The notes: generated by a model not told the origin, from the letters alone. Counted from the stretch's first letter, positions 45,582-55,985 are shown. The stretch is 64,000 nucleotides of DNA from CAVVNN01 sp963838035 (GCA_963838035.1 CAWIPM010000004.1:62001-126000); one strand, 5' to 3'. Numbers and translations are program-made.

Positions 45582-47366
45582 TAGCTGACCTCCTCAGCGT
45601 CGAACTCGCTCTTCAGCTTCTCCACGAGCGCATCGTGGTCGTCCTCGTCCTCCGCCTCGGCGCCGGCCTCGGGAGGAGCCTCCTCGTTGTCGAGTACGGC
45701 AAAGGCAGGGCGAAGCTCCTGGCCCAGGACGGTCTCCAGCGCATCGGCAAGCTGGTCCCGCTTGTCCGGGGCTTCCGCCTTGCGCTTGTTGAACGTGTGG
45801 TCGGCAGGGAAGCCGACCGTCACCGTCCGCCCCTCGGCGTCGAGCGCGATCGGCCTGGCCCCCTCGAATGTCGCCGCCAGCGCCGGGCTCGTCTCCCGCA
45901 GCTTGTCTAGAACCGCCGGCCAGATGCGCAGGACCTTCTCCAGGTCGAACCCGCCCTGGCCTGCGGGTCCTGTCGCCGAGGCCGCCCCCACGGGCTCGGG
46001 GCTAGACGCCCACCGCGCCGCGGGGGTCCCCCGCCTCGGCGCCACCCGTAGGAGGGTCCGGATCGGCGGACGGCGTTGGGTCAGGGGCGTCTTCAGAAGC
46101 GGTATCTGCCGTGGGTGGCGCCGGAGGGGGAACCGCCCCCGAGGAAGCTTCAGCTACCGCCGGGGGCGGTGGGGCGCCTGCGGCGACAGGACCCGCGGCC
46201 CGAGCAGCCTCCGTCCCTCGCTGCTCAAGCCGCTCGACCCGACGCAGCAGCCCCTCGGTCGAGGGATCCAGGTCGGGGCGAGCCGCCTTCAACAGGGCGA
46301 TCTCGACCGCCATCCGAGCGTCGTCGCCCTCGCGGACGGCGGTCAGTGCGGTGGCCAGCTCGTCGATCGTGCGAACCAGCGTGGCGGCGCTGACCGCCGC
46401 GGCCTGGGCGGCGAGCCTGTCGGAGTCGGTCGCGGTGACGACAAAGGTGTTGGGAACCTCACCCACGGTCTGCGTTACCAGCAGGTGGCGCAGGTGGCCG
46501 AGCAGGTCGCGGGCGAACCAGGCCGGGTCGCGGCCGGAGCGCGCCATCTTCTCGACCCCGAGCAGAACCCGCTTGGGATCCTCGGCGAGGACCGCGTCCA
46601 CCGCGTCGAAGAGCAGCTCCGCGTCGGCGGCGCCGAGCAGCTCCAGAACCTCGTCGAGCCCCACCCTCTCGCCGCCGAAGGCGACCAGCTGGTCGAGCGT
46701 GCCGAGCGCGTCGCGGAAGCTGCCCCCCGCAGAGCGGGCGATCATCGCCACCGCTCCGTCCTCGATCTCGATCCCCTCAGCGGCGGCGACCCGGTCCAGC
46801 ACCTCGGAGATCTGCTCCAGAGAGGGCCGCTGGAAGTCGAAGCGCTGGCAGCGGTCGGCGATCGTCGCCATCACCTTGTGCGACTCGGTGGTGGCAAGGA
46901 CGAAGACGGTGTTCGGCGGCGGCTCCTCCAGCGTCTTGAGGAAGGCGTTCCAGGCCTCCTTGGTGAGCATGTGGGCCTCGTCGAGGATGTAGACCTTCCA
47001 GCGCCCGCCGGCGGGGGCGTAGGCGACCCGCTCGCGCAGGTCGCGGACGTCGTCGACCGAGCGGTTGGAGGCGGCGTCCATCTCGATCACGTCGATCGAG
47101 GTGCCGGCGGCGATCGTCAGGCAGGACTCGCACTCGCCGCAGGGCGTCACCGTCGGCCCGCCGCGCTCGCAATTGAGCGAGCGGGCGAGGATCTTCGCCA
47201 TCGAGGTCTTGCCGGTGCCGCGCGAGCCGACGAAGAGGTAGGCGTGGTGGACCTTGCCCTGCTCGACCGCGTTGCGCAGTGTGCGGACGACGTGCTGCTG
47301 GCCGACCACCTCGTCGAAGGAGCCGGGGCGGTGACGGCGGTAGAGGGAGGTCGACTCGGTGCTCAT
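45581..47366 (-). CDS. dnaX: DNA polymerase III subunit gamma/tau, split over two frames
   Basis: The first frame (47366 down to 46002, 454 residues) carries the clamp-loader AAA+ domain: Walker A GSRGTGKTSMAKILARSL, zinc module CERGGPTVTPCGECESC, Walker B VYILDEAHML, SRC-like domain, then a Pro/Ala/Asp linker. It stops in GDPRGAVGV. The second frame, one base forward, is open across the junction and encodes the missing C-terminal domain down to 45581 (FDLEKVLRIWPAVLDKL, ARPIALDAEGRTVTVGFPA). The two overlap at a G5-A-C5 run near 46022-46032. Either programmed or transcriptional slippage makes both forms, or there is a one-base error. Together they reach the usual actinobacterial DnaX length. 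Confidence 0.9.
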
Positions 47367-47410
47367 CGGGGAGTCGAGCCAGTGTATGCCCCCGGCTGTA
47401 GGTTGCGCCG

Positions 47411-48838
47411 GTGCCGACGACGCTTCGCAGCTGGCTTGTGCCCGCCGCCTGGGTCGGCGCCGTGACGGCGGCGCTGCTGGCGGTCTTCCCGGTCGGCTTC
47501 CCCAACTACGACACGATCTACGCGCTCCTCTGGGGACGGGAACTCGCGCACGGGGTGAGCCCCGACTACGGCTCGGCGCTGCCGCCGACCCCGCACCCGC
47601 TCGCCGACCTGCTCGGCCTGGTGACGACGCCGCTCGGCGATGGCGCGATCACGGTGACGATGATCGTCGCCTACGCCTCACTGGGGCTGGTCGGCTACCT
47701 CGTCTACCGGCTCGGCGCGCTCTGGTTCGACCGCCCGATCGGGGCCGTCGCCGCGCTGATCGTCCTCACCCGGGCCCCGTACCTCTCCAACGGCCTGCGC
47801 GCCTACGTCGACCTTCCCTACATCGCGCTCTGCCTGGGGGCGCTGGCGATCGAGACGAAGCGCCCGCGCGCCGGCTGGCCTGTCCTGGCGCTGCTCGCTC
47901 TGGCGGGCCTACTCCGCCCCGAGGCGTGGCTCTTCTCCGGCGCCTACTGGCTCTACCTCGCCTGGAAGGGCGAGCGACCGCGGCCGGAGCTGGCCTGGCT
48001 GGCGGCGCTGGCGGCGACCGGACCGGTGCTCTGGGTGCTGTTCGACGGAGTCACGACCGGCAACTTCCTCTACTCCCTCACCGGCACCCGGGAAACGGTG
48101 GAGGCGCTGAAGCGCCAGACCGGGCCGGTCGACCTCGTCCTCTACGGCCCCCGACGGCTCGGCGAGGTGCTCCAGTGGCCGGGAATGATCGGGGCCGCCG
48201 GGGGCGTCGCGCTCGGCCTGGCCTTCCTGCGCCGCCGCTCGGCGCTCGGCGCGGTGGCGGCGGCGATGGCGCTCGCCGCCTTCGCCCTGCTCGCCTGCGC
48301 CGGGCTCGCGATCATCCCCCGCTACACGATGCTCGCCGCCGCGGTGCTGGCGATCTTCGTCGCCCTTGCCCTGCTCGGCTGGCGGCTGCTGGAGGCCGGC
48401 CACCCCTGGCGGATGCGCTGGCAGCTCTTCGCCGGCCTCGTCATGCTGATGTTCGTCCTCTGGCTTCCCAACCAGTGGGATCTCGACTCCCGGGTCAACA
48501 CCGACCTCACCAACCAGGGCCGGATCGAGGGCGACCTCACCGCCCTGGCCGACGCCGGCGCCTTCGACCCCCCCTGCGGCCCGATCGCCGTCCCCAACCA
48601 CCGCGCCATCCCCCGCCTCGCCTTCGGCCTGGAAGTGAAGCCGACCCGGATCGTCAGCGCCACCGAGCAGGGCCTCCCCCGGCGGGGCTACTTCCTCGAC
48701 CCCGCCTCACCCTTCGTGATCCACAACTTCATCCTCGACCCCAACGACCCGACTCGCTTCGCCCTGACCGTCCCACCCGGCTACCGCCACCGCCTCGTCG
48801 CCCAGAACAAGTCGTGGAAGGTCTACCGTCACTGCTGA
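47411..48838 (+). CDS. Multi-pass membrane protein, GT-C glycosyltransferase-like
   Basis: A 475-residue protein from a GTG, with about ten membrane segments. The loop after TM1 has PNYDTIYALLWGRELAHG, which resembles the acidic first loop of GT-C enzymes, and GLRAYVDLPYIALCLGALA is also typical. The C-terminal 100 residues form a soluble outer domain. A polyprenyl-sugar transferase role is likely but not proven. It is divergent from dnaX. Confidence 0.75.
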   Translation: MPTTLRSWLVPAAWVGAVTAALLAVFPVGFPNYDTIYALLWGRELAHGVSPDYGSALPPTPHPLADLLGLVTTPLGDGAITVTMIVAYASLGLVGYLVYRLGALWFDRPIGAVAALIVLTRAPYLSNGLRAYVDLPYIALCLGALAIETKRPRAGWPVLALLALAGLLRPEAWLFSGAYWLYLAWKGERPRPELAWLAALAATGPVLWVLFDGVTTGNFLYSLTGTRETVEALKRQTGPVDLVLYGPRRLGEVLQWPGMIGAAGGVALGLAFLRRRSALGAVAAAMALAAFALLACAGLAIIPRYTMLAAAVLAIFVALALLGWRLLEAGHPWRMRWQLFAGLVMLMFVLWLPNQWDLDSRVNTDLTNQGRIEGDLTALADAGAFDPPCGPIAVPNHRAIPRLAFGLEVKPTRIVSATEQGLPRRGYFLDPASPFVIHNFILDPNDPTRFALTVPPGYRHRLVAQNKSWKVYRHC

Positions 48839-48892
48839 CCCGTGAGTGCCTCGCCGCCTCCGCCTGGGGGTCCGCCGTGCAAGCATCACTCC

Positions 48893-49779
<887 letters not shown>

Positions 49780-49783
<4 letters not shown>

Positions 49784-50568
49784 GCGCCGGCACGCGAGCA
49801 ATGCGGCGGCTGGAACCGGCGGCGATAGCCGGCGTGATGAGCCGCGAGGTCGCCAACTTCCGCACCTACTGGAAGGGAACCACGTTCTCCAGCGTGCTCG
49901 AACCGATCGTCTACCTGCTCGCCTTCGGCCTCGGCCTCGGCGCAACGCTGGTCGACGAAGTCGAAGGCGTCCCCTACATCCAGTTCGTCGGCACCGGCAT
50001 GGTGGCGACCGCGGTGATCTTCTCCAGCGCCCTGCCGGCGATGTTCGGCACCTTCGTCAAGCACCGGTTCCAGAACACCTACGACGCGATCCTGGCGGCG
50101 CCGGTCGACGTCGAGGAGCTGGTCAGCGCCGAGATCCTCTGGATCGGCATCCGCTCCGGCGTCTACGGCTGCATTCCGCTTCTGGTCACGATGGCCTTCG
50201 GCCTCCCCCCGGCGCCGGGCATGCTGCTGGTGCCGCTCTTCTGCTTCGTCACCGCGCTCGGCTTCGCCGGCTTCGGCGTGACGATGGCGGCGACCGTCGC
50301 CAAGATCGACCAGTTCAACTACGTCACCGCGCTCTGCATCACCCCCCTCTTCCTGATCGCCGGAACCTTCTTCCCGATCTCCGGCCTGCCCCCGGGCGTG
50401 CAGGTGGCGGCCCAGCTCAACCCCCTCCACCAGCTGGTCGAACTGGTCCGTGGCGGCGCCTTCGGCTACAAGACGGTCGACCTGGCCCGCTTCGGCTTCC
50501 TCGTCGGCTTCGCCCTGCTCACCTGGCGCATCGCGGTCAGCCGCATGCACGCTCGCCTGATCGACTGA
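49780..50568 (+). CDS. ABC-2 type permease (NodJ-like)
   Basis: About 262 residues from a GTG at 49780 with GGAGGCGGA upstream. Six membrane segments and NodJ/DrrB-like motifs: RTYWKGTTFSSVLEPIVYLL, HRFQNTYDAILAAPVDVEEL and LTGT/IAGTFFPISGLPPGVQ-type region before NPLHQLVELVRG. It partners the preceding ATPase. The in-frame reading upstream to 49234 overlaps the ATPase gene and is not coding. Confidence 0.92.
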
Positions 50569-50579
50569 GCGTGGCTGAG

Positions 50580-50628
50580 CGCGCTGCCGACTTTGACCAC
50601 GCCCGCGGTGGTCAAAGTCGGCAGCGCG
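50580..50628. terminator. Long perfect inverted repeat after the ABC exporter
   Basis: 21-base perfect arms (50580-50600 and 50608-50628) around a 7-base loop. The arms contain GACTTTGACCAC and its complement. It lies 11 bases after the permease gene but has no T tract on either strand, so a terminator, mRNA-stabilising hairpin or protein site are all possible. Confidence 0.6.
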
Positions 50629-50695
50629 AAGATATATGGACCGTGCACCCGCCTTCGAAGCGAGGCCCCCGGGCGTGTCCGCCGCGTTTGGCTCG

Positions 50696-50791
50696 GGCCG
50701 GGCTCGCCTGCGGCACCCGCGGCATCCGCTTAAGGCTGCTTCCTTCCGGACCTGACCTGGTTCGCGTGCCCACGTCGCGCAGGACCCGGCC
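50696..50791 (-). ncRNA. ffs: Signal recognition particle RNA (4.5S, short type)
   Basis: On the minus strand the hallmark SRP domain IV sequence is present: CAGGTCAGGTCCGGAAGGAAGCAGCC in pieces at about 50731-50757, with the GGAA tetraloop and asymmetric loop. The ends pair as GGCCGGG (50785-50791) with CCCGGCC (50696-50702), and the stem continues (CCTGCG/CGCAGG, GGCAC/GTGCC). The length of about 96 bases is the short bacterial form without an Alu domain. It sits on the same strand as dnaX, about 3.3 kb upstream. Confidence 0.95.
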
Positions 50792-50954
50792 GTCAACGCC
50801 GCCAGCGGCGCACCGACCCCGAAGGCCGGCCCCTCAGAACGGGATTCGGCCCCGCTAGAGCGGATTGCGGGTTACAGGGCACCGCTGATTCCCCGCCTAG
50901 CACGGTCCGCTGTCGATCCTACCCTGCCGGACGTAGGATCGACACCGGCTCGCC

Positions 50955-52205
50955 TTGATCCCCCTCCCCACAGCCGCGATCCATGTCGACACGGAGTCCT
51001 TCTCCGTCATCGTCGTTGTCGCGGCCGTCGCCGCGGTGATCGCCGCCGTCGTCCCGCGCCGCTACGCCCCACCCGTGGTCGTGCTCGAGCTGTTCCTCGG
51101 GATCCTCGTCGGCCCCCACGTCTTCGACATCGCCCGCATCGACGAGTTCATCGAATTCTTCTCCAACCTCGGGCTGGGGATGCTCTTCTACTTCGCCGGC
51201 TACGAGATCGACTTCGATCGCATCCGCGGGCGGCCGATGAGGTTGGGCGCCTGGGGTTGGGTAATTTCGATCGTCGTCGCCCACGTGATCGGCGTCGCGC
51301 TGGAAGCGTCGGGGCTGGTGCTTTCCGCGCTATACGTCGGCTCGGCGATGGCGACGACGGCGATCGGCACCCTGGTCCCGATCCTCCGCGACAGCGGCGA
51401 GATCAAGACCAAGTTCGGAACCTACCTGCTGGCGGCGGGGGGAGCGGGGGAGTTCGGGCCGATCCTCCTCGTCACCCTCTTCCTCTCCACCGACCATCCC
51501 CTGCACGAGGCGGTGATCCTCGTCGCCTTCGTGGTGCTGGCGATCGCCGTTGCGCTGATCTCGGTCCGACTCGCCTGGAAGGGCTGGCCCGCCCTGGAGC
51601 GAACCTTCGAGGCGAGCAGCCAGCTTGCGGTGAGGATCACCGTGGTGCTCGTCTTCGGCCTCGTCCTGCTGGCGGGCAAGCTCGGCCTCGACGTCCTGAT
51701 CGGCGGCTTCGTCGCCGGCATGATCACCCGCCTGGCGCTGAAAGGCCACGAGCTGCACGTCTTCGAGTCGAAGCTGACCGCGGTCGGCTTCGGCTTCTTC
51801 GTCCCGTTCTTCTTCGTCACCAGCGGCATCTCGTTCGACCTGGCCGCCCTCGGCTCGCTCGGCGCGATCCTCAAGCTGCTGATGTTCTTCGTTCTCTTCC
51901 TGGTCGTCCGCGGCCTGCCGGCGATGCTCCTCTACCGCGACGTCTTCGCCATCCGCGACCGCGCTGCCCTCGCCTTCTACTCGGCGACCGAGCTTCCCCT
52001 CGTCGTCGCGATCACCACCATCGCGGTCAAGGTCGGCCACATGAAAACCTCGACCTCGGCGGGCCTGGTCGGCGCCGCGATGCTCTCGACGCTGATCTAC
52101 CCCTTCGTCGGCCTCGCCCTGCGCAAGCAGGCCGAGAGAGAGGAGGGAGAGACCGGCAGCGAGCCGCCGCCTTCCACAGGAGAGATCGCCCCCGCGCCCC
52201 TATGA
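50955..52205 (+). CDS. Kef-type (CPA2) cation/proton antiporter
   Basis: A 416-residue membrane protein from a TTG, with about 12 segments. VVVLELFLGILVGPHVF and LGMLFYFAGYEIDFDRI are CPA2 hallmarks. Its ion-binding region differs from typical KefB (GTYLLAAGGAGEFGPILLV), and there is no TrkA-N domain. It moves K+ or Na+ against protons. The gene ends 10 bases before tRNA-Val and is the last chromosomal protein gene before the integrated element. Confidence 0.9.
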   Translation: MIPLPTAAIHVDTESFSVIVVVAAVAAVIAAVVPRRYAPPVVVLELFLGILVGPHVFDIARIDEFIEFFSNLGLGMLFYFAGYEIDFDRIRGRPMRLGAWGWVISIVVAHVIGVALEASGLVLSALYVGSAMATTAIGTLVPILRDSGEIKTKFGTYLLAAGGAGEFGPILLVTLFLSTDHPLHEAVILVAFVVLAIAVALISVRLAWKGWPALERTFEASSQLAVRITVVLVFGLVLLAGKLGLDVLIGGFVAGMITRLALKGHELHVFESKLTAVGFGFFVPFFFVTSGISFDLAALGSLGAILKLLMFFVLFLVVRGLPAMLLYRDVFAIRDRAALAFYSATELPLVVAITTIAVKVGHMKTSTSAGLVGAAMLSTLIYPFVGLALRKQAEREEGETGSEPPPSTGEIAPAPL

Positions 52206-52215
52206 TCTCCCTCCC

Positions 52216-52287
52216 GGGCGCGTAGCTCAGTGGGAGAGCGCTCGCTTCACACGCGAGAGGTCGCTGGTTCGAAACCAGCCGTGCCCA
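52216..52287 (+). tRNA. tRNA-Val (anticodon CAC)
   Basis: A 72-base cloverleaf. Acceptor stem GGGCGCG pairs with CGTGCCC (one G-U). D-arm GCTCAGTGGGAGAGC; anticodon stem CTCGC/GCGAG with loop TTCACAC; T-arm CTGGTTCGAAACCAG. The discriminator base is A and CCA is not encoded. The adjacent tyrosine integrase shows that its 3' part is the attachment site of the mobile element. Confidence 0.97.
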
Positions 52288-52378
52288 TGGCCCGGAATCG
52301 GCTCTAGGAATGGGATTGCGTGAATGGAACCGTCAATCGCCCAGACACCGATTCGGCAAAAAGTGCTCAGTGGGTCAA

Positions 52379-53629
52379 TCAGTGGCCCAAACGATTCGTC
52401 CGGGGCGCTCGCCCTGGCTCATCGCCAAAGCGCATCAGGCGCCAGACGAGTGCGCCATCGACGCGATGGCGCTGCATGGTTTGTGCGTAGACGCCGAGAG
52501 TCATACGCGGATCGGCATGCCCAAGCTGCGCCATGACAAAGCGCAAATCCCGGCCGGCGAAGAAGCAGAGGCTGGCGAAGGTGCGGCGCAAAGCGTGCGG
52601 GGTGAGACGATCCGGAAGCAGCATCCTCCCCTCCTCCGCGCGCTTCTCGTTGGCGCGCCGGGCCGCCTCGGCCAGCAGCCGGTTGCGAACGTTGCTCGGG
52701 TTGAGCGCTCTGCCCTTGGCGCTCATCCAAAGCGGCGCCGTAGCGCTGAGGGGTCGTCCCAGCGAGCGCATCTGCGCGACGTGGCGCCGAAGCTCTGCCA
52801 AAAGGTAGGCGGGTAGCTCGACTTCGCGCTCGCCGGCTTCGGTCTTCGCCCTGGGAATACGCCAGCGACCATCGCCGAGGTCAAACTCGCCGAGGTCGGC
52901 GCTCAGCGCCTCGCTGATCCGCGGGCCAGCCAGACAGAGCTGGGCGAGTAAGGCGCGCCGGCCGTAGCGCTGGTGCTCGGGCAATTCGGCCTCCCAGGCG
53001 CCAGCAGCATCAAGCAGGTCAAGCACCATCTCTGGCTCGAGGAAGAAGCGCGCGCCCTTACGTATTCTGACCCGGGTGCCCTTGGCTCGCGCCGGGTTGA
53101 AGTCGAGCAGTTCATAGCGCACCGCGTCGTCGAGCACCGCGGCGAGGGCCTCGAGAATCATGTTGATCGAACGCGGCGAGAGCGGCTTGTCTCGGCGGGT
53201 GCGCTGGGCTTCGAGCACAGCCCGAAACTCGTCGACCCAACGGGCGTTGATCGAGGCGGTCCTCCGTTCTGGCGCATAGGCGAGGATGTAGTCGAGGCGC
53301 CAGCGATAGTCGGCCTGGCTGTTTGGTCGCAGCCCACGGCGCTTGCGCTGCCACCAGCGGGCGACCGTCAGCTCAAGCGTCTCCTCGCCGGACTCCTCGA
53401 TCGCAGTTTCGGCTGCCTTGGCCGTTGGAGGCTGCCAGGTGCCGCGCTCGATCATCGCGAGGACGCGGTCGAGCTCGACCCTCGAGCGCTCCTCGCTCCA
53501 GCCTTCGTGGTTGGTACCGAGCACGACCCGATGCCGAGCGCCGTCGGCGCGTAGGCGCAGGCGCCAGGTGACCGTTCGCCCGTCCTTCCAACGGTGCGCT
53601 TCGACCGTGCCGGTGGCAGAACGAGGCAC
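52379..53629 (-). CDS. int: Tyrosine recombinase integrase
   Basis: A 416-residue phage-type integrase. An N-terminal arm-binding domain, a SAM-like core-binding domain (about 83-180) and a C-terminal catalytic domain with the full set: Arg237 (AGPRISEAL), Lys262 (AKTEAGERE), His345/Arg348 (TPHALRRTFA), His371 (LGHADPRM) and Tyr381 (GVYAQ). It is transcribed toward the tRNA, 91 bases from its 3' end, as in many tRNA-targeting islands. Confidence 0.96.
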   Translation of the reverse strand: MPRSATGTVEAHRWKDGRTVTWRLRLRADGARHRVVLGTNHEGWSEERSRVELDRVLAMIERGTWQPPTAKAAETAIEESGEETLELTVARWWQRKRRGLRPNSQADYRWRLDYILAYAPERRTASINARWVDEFRAVLEAQRTRRDKPLSPRSINMILEALAAVLDDAVRYELLDFNPARAKGTRVRIRKGARFFLEPEMVLDLLDAAGAWEAELPEHQRYGRRALLAQLCLAGPRISEALSADLGEFDLGDGRWRIPRAKTEAGEREVELPAYLLAELRRHVAQMRSLGRPLSATAPLWMSAKGRALNPSNVRNRLLAEAARRANEKRAEEGRMLLPDRLTPHALRRTFASLCFFAGRDLRFVMAQLGHADPRMTLGVYAQTMQRHRVDGALVWRLMRFGDEPGRAPRTNRLGH

Positions 53630-53632
53630 GGC

Positions 53633-54022
53633 TCAACCCCGCGCGCTCAGCAGCGACTTGGGTGGGCGCGGCAGGAGCTCGACCTCGAGCGCCTCTCGGT
53701 TGCGCGCACGGGGCGGGCGGGGCTGAGGTGGGGCGAAGTCAGGAGCGCCGAGACGCTGGCGCTCCTTCCAGGCCTCGATCCGTTGCGGCTCAAAGCGCAG
53801 CGGCGCTCGAGAACCACCGGCGCGAATGGCGCCCAGAGCCGCAGCGTGATCGCGAACCCATTCCTCGCTCATTGAGAGGCGCCCGGCGACCTGCGCGGTG
53901 GTAAGCAGCGACTCGCCCATGCCTCCAAGACGGGAACGGATGATCAAACGTCCCAGCCACTCCAGGCCCGCCGTCGCAGCTAGCTCCGCGCCCTGCCCGA
54001 TGCACTCGCAGCGCGCCTTCAT
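53633..54022 (-). CDS. Excisionase-like helix-turn-helix protein
   Basis: About 129 residues from the ATG at 54022. The central region LLTTAQVAGRLSMSEEWVRD followed by PLRFEPQRIEAWKERQRLG is the MerR/excisionase type: a helix-turn-helix choosing the right groove and a C-terminal 'R..I..W' helix. It lies 3 bases upstream of the integrase gene and overlaps the preceding gene by 4 bases (ATGA). Likely directs excision together with the integrase, or regulates it. Confidence 0.8.
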   Translation of the reverse strand: MKARCECIGQGAELAATAGLEWLGRLIIRSRLGGMGESLLTTAQVAGRLSMSEEWVRDHAAALGAIRAGGSRAPLRFEPQRIEAWKERQRLGAPDFAPPQPRPPRARNREALEVELLPRPPKSLLSARG

Positions 54023-54702
54023 CTCGGGATCGGGCGGATCACGAGCTTCGGCCAGTGGCGCTCGGCCTGCAGGCGCTTGAGCAGCGCCATCGGCCGGGGG
54101 TTGGCGAAGTAGACCACCGCCTGGTAGCGGGACATGTGGGTCTCGACGATCTGGATTTCGCGCTGCTGCTCGTGTGGGGCCCCGTGCTTGACGACGATTG
54201 CGTGGCGCTCGGAGCCGATCTCGACCACCGCGTTGGGGCGATGGCCGCGCTGGCCCTGCTCGCGAATAACGCTGCGCCCACAGATCCAACGCGCCTCGGG
54301 GGCACGGCTGGCGATCTGCAGGCGAACCTCGTTGATCGCGCGCATCCGCGCCATCGCTCCGATCCGCGGGGGGTGGGCTGGAAAGCCCATCCCCGAAAGC
54401 CGCGCGCCCCGACGGGTAAGCCAGACCCAGTGGGGCTCATAGACCAGCGTCCGCCCGTAGTCGGCGCACCCGGCCTTGGCAAGGTGGCGGGCGACCCGCG
54501 TCGCCTGCTCGACGTCGGCGCCGAGGAAGCGCGCCAGCTGGTCGAGGGGGATCGCGCTCTGCTCGGCGAGCAGCCGCAAGAGCTCGAGCTCCCACTCCTC
54601 CGGGTCCCGACCCGGCCTTCCCTTTGCGGGCCCAGGGCTGCGGCCAAGGTGCTCGGCCGACCTGCCGATTCTCGCCGCCGAGGAGACCACCGACCTCAGC
54701 AC
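54019..54702 (-). CDS. Replication-relaxation-like protein, degenerate copy
   Basis: About 227 residues from a GTG at 54702. An N-terminal winged helix (LELLRLLAEQSAIPLDQLAR; VWLTRRGARLSGMGFPAHPP) and a C-terminal alpha/beta domain match the protein at 55985-56635 almost residue for residue. The acidic cluster of that paralogue is lost: its PDALFEI and HAIEAEL become PNAVVEI and HAIVVKH. It is probably a DNA-binding but catalytically inactive member of the Replic_Relax-type family. It overlaps the ATPase gene by 7 bases. Confidence 0.7.
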   Translation of the reverse strand: MLRSVVSSAARIGRSAEHLGRSPGPAKGRPGRDPEEWELELLRLLAEQSAIPLDQLARFLGADVEQATRVARHLAKAGCADYGRTLVYEPHWVWLTRRGARLSGMGFPAHPPRIGAMARMRAINEVRLQIASRAPEARWICGRSVIREQGQRGHRPNAVVEIGSERHAIVVKHGAPHEQQREIQIVETHMSRYQAVVYFANPRPMALLKRLQAERHWPKLVIRPIPR

Positions 54703-55985
54703 TCCTCGCCAAGATAGGCGACGTGCTTGGGGGCGGCAAGCTCCGCTCGCAGGGGTCGATCGAGCGGCACGGCCTCGGGCAGCGAGGCGGCCGGCGCGGG
54801 CGGCGCAAGCTCGATCGCCAGCTTGGCGACGCGGCCGCGGCGAATCACCCACGCGTGACCGTTTCCCAACGTGCGAATCTCATCCGGATCGACCTTCAGG
54901 CGCGGCACCTGGCGAGCGTGACCTTGGCGCGCATAGACGCCATCTTCATAGCGATGGGTGAGTTCGATGACTCGCTTCATCCCGCCCAGCTCGGCCAGCA
55001 GACCGGGCTCATTGAGAGCGTGGACGATCAGGGTCTCGACCGAGCCGAGGATGCGATCGCGCTGGGTTCGCGAACCCATCCCCGAGGGCGTCTGTGGAAC
55101 CAGCACCATGGCCGCGTTGAAGCCGCGGGCCTGCTCAACCTTCATCGCAACGTCTGAGGCTTCCGCGATAGCCGAAAACTCGTCGGCAAAGAGCAGGCAG
55201 AAGCGCTCGCGCTCCTTGCGTTGACTGAAGTAGTGGGCGTAGTCGGCAAAGAGCACTCGGGCGGCGCCGGCGGTGTCCTCGCCCAAGGCGACCGAGTCGA
55301 GCAGGAAGTAGGCAGCATCGGCATCCTCGAAGGACCAATCGCCGTCGAGTGCCAGGCCGAGCTGGCCGAAGAAGGCCTGGTAGCGCAACCGCACCTGACC
55401 GACCTTGTCGCGAGGCAGGGAGAGCACCGCGCTGCTCGGCCCGTGGGCCTCGAGCAGGCGCTCGTAGTCGAGGCGTCCGAGGAGCTCCTCGCTGGAGCGC
55501 GGCGGGCCGTCCGGGTGGTTGCAGGCAAGCTGCAACGCCGCCTTGGCGATGTCGCGGTAGTAGGCAGCGGGACCCTCGGTGGCGAAGGGAATGACCTCGA
55601 TCAGGCGGTTGGCGATTCCGCGCCACTCACCGCGCCAGGCATCGAACGGCTGGTTGGGGAAGACGCGCGCACGGCGCCCGGCCGCCGCCATCAGGGCGCA
55701 GAAGCGCCCGGCTCCCTCGCGGTCCCCCTTGGCGTCCAGGTAGAAGACGGGAGCCTCGCTCTTGCAGGCCACCTCATAGGCGATTCGCATCGAGGTCTCG
55801 GTCTTACCGGAGCCGCTGGCGCCGAGGATCACCGCGTGGCGACGCATGTCGGCCAGCGGCCAGACCAGATCGCCTCCCGGCGCCAGCGGCAACGCCCGCT
55901 CGCCGGCGAGGCGGCGACCGAGAACCGCGCTTTGAAGCGGGGGCGGCGCGGGAGCCCTAGCGCGGCGCGCGCGGCGCGGGAGCAT
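54696..55985 (-). CDS. FtsK/VirD4-like DNA-transfer ATPase (coupling protein-like)
   Basis: A 429-residue P-loop ATPase. Walker A GASGSGKTETSMRI (about 55-68), Walker B FCLLFADEFSAIA (about 264-276), an Arg-rich N-terminus and no membrane segment. MRRHAVILGASGSGKTET and VPQTPSGMGSRTQRDRILGS are typical of VirD4/TraD or TrwB-like motors that feed DNA into conjugation channels. Soluble coupling ATPases occur in several actinobacterial and firmicute elements. It lies between two paralogous replication-relaxation-like genes, each overlapping it. Confidence 0.8.
   Translation of the reverse strand: MLPRRARRARAPAPPPLQSAVLGRRLAGERALPLAPGGDLVWPLADMRRHAVILGASGSGKTETSMRIAYEVACKSEAPVFYLDAKGDREGAGRFCALMAAAGRRARVFPNQPFDAWRGEWRGIANRLIEVIPFATEGPAAYYRDIAKAALQLACNHPDGPPRSSEELLGRLDYERLLEAHGPSSAVLSLPRDKVGQVRLRYQAFFGQLGLALDGDWSFEDADAAYFLLDSVALGEDTAGAARVLFADYAHYFSQRKERERFCLLFADEFSAIAEASDVAMKVEQARGFNAAMVLVPQTPSGMGSRTQRDRILGSVETLIVHALNEPGLLAELGGMKRVIELTHRYEDGVYARQGHARQVPRLKVDPDEIRTLGNGHAWVIRRGRVAKLAIELAPPAPAASLPEAVPLDRPLRAELAAPKHVAYLGEEC

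Noticed and set aside
50792..50950. Further tRNA or structured RNA next to the SRP RNA
   Set aside because: No cloverleaf could be built; the GC-rich repeats there do not form a convincing fold.
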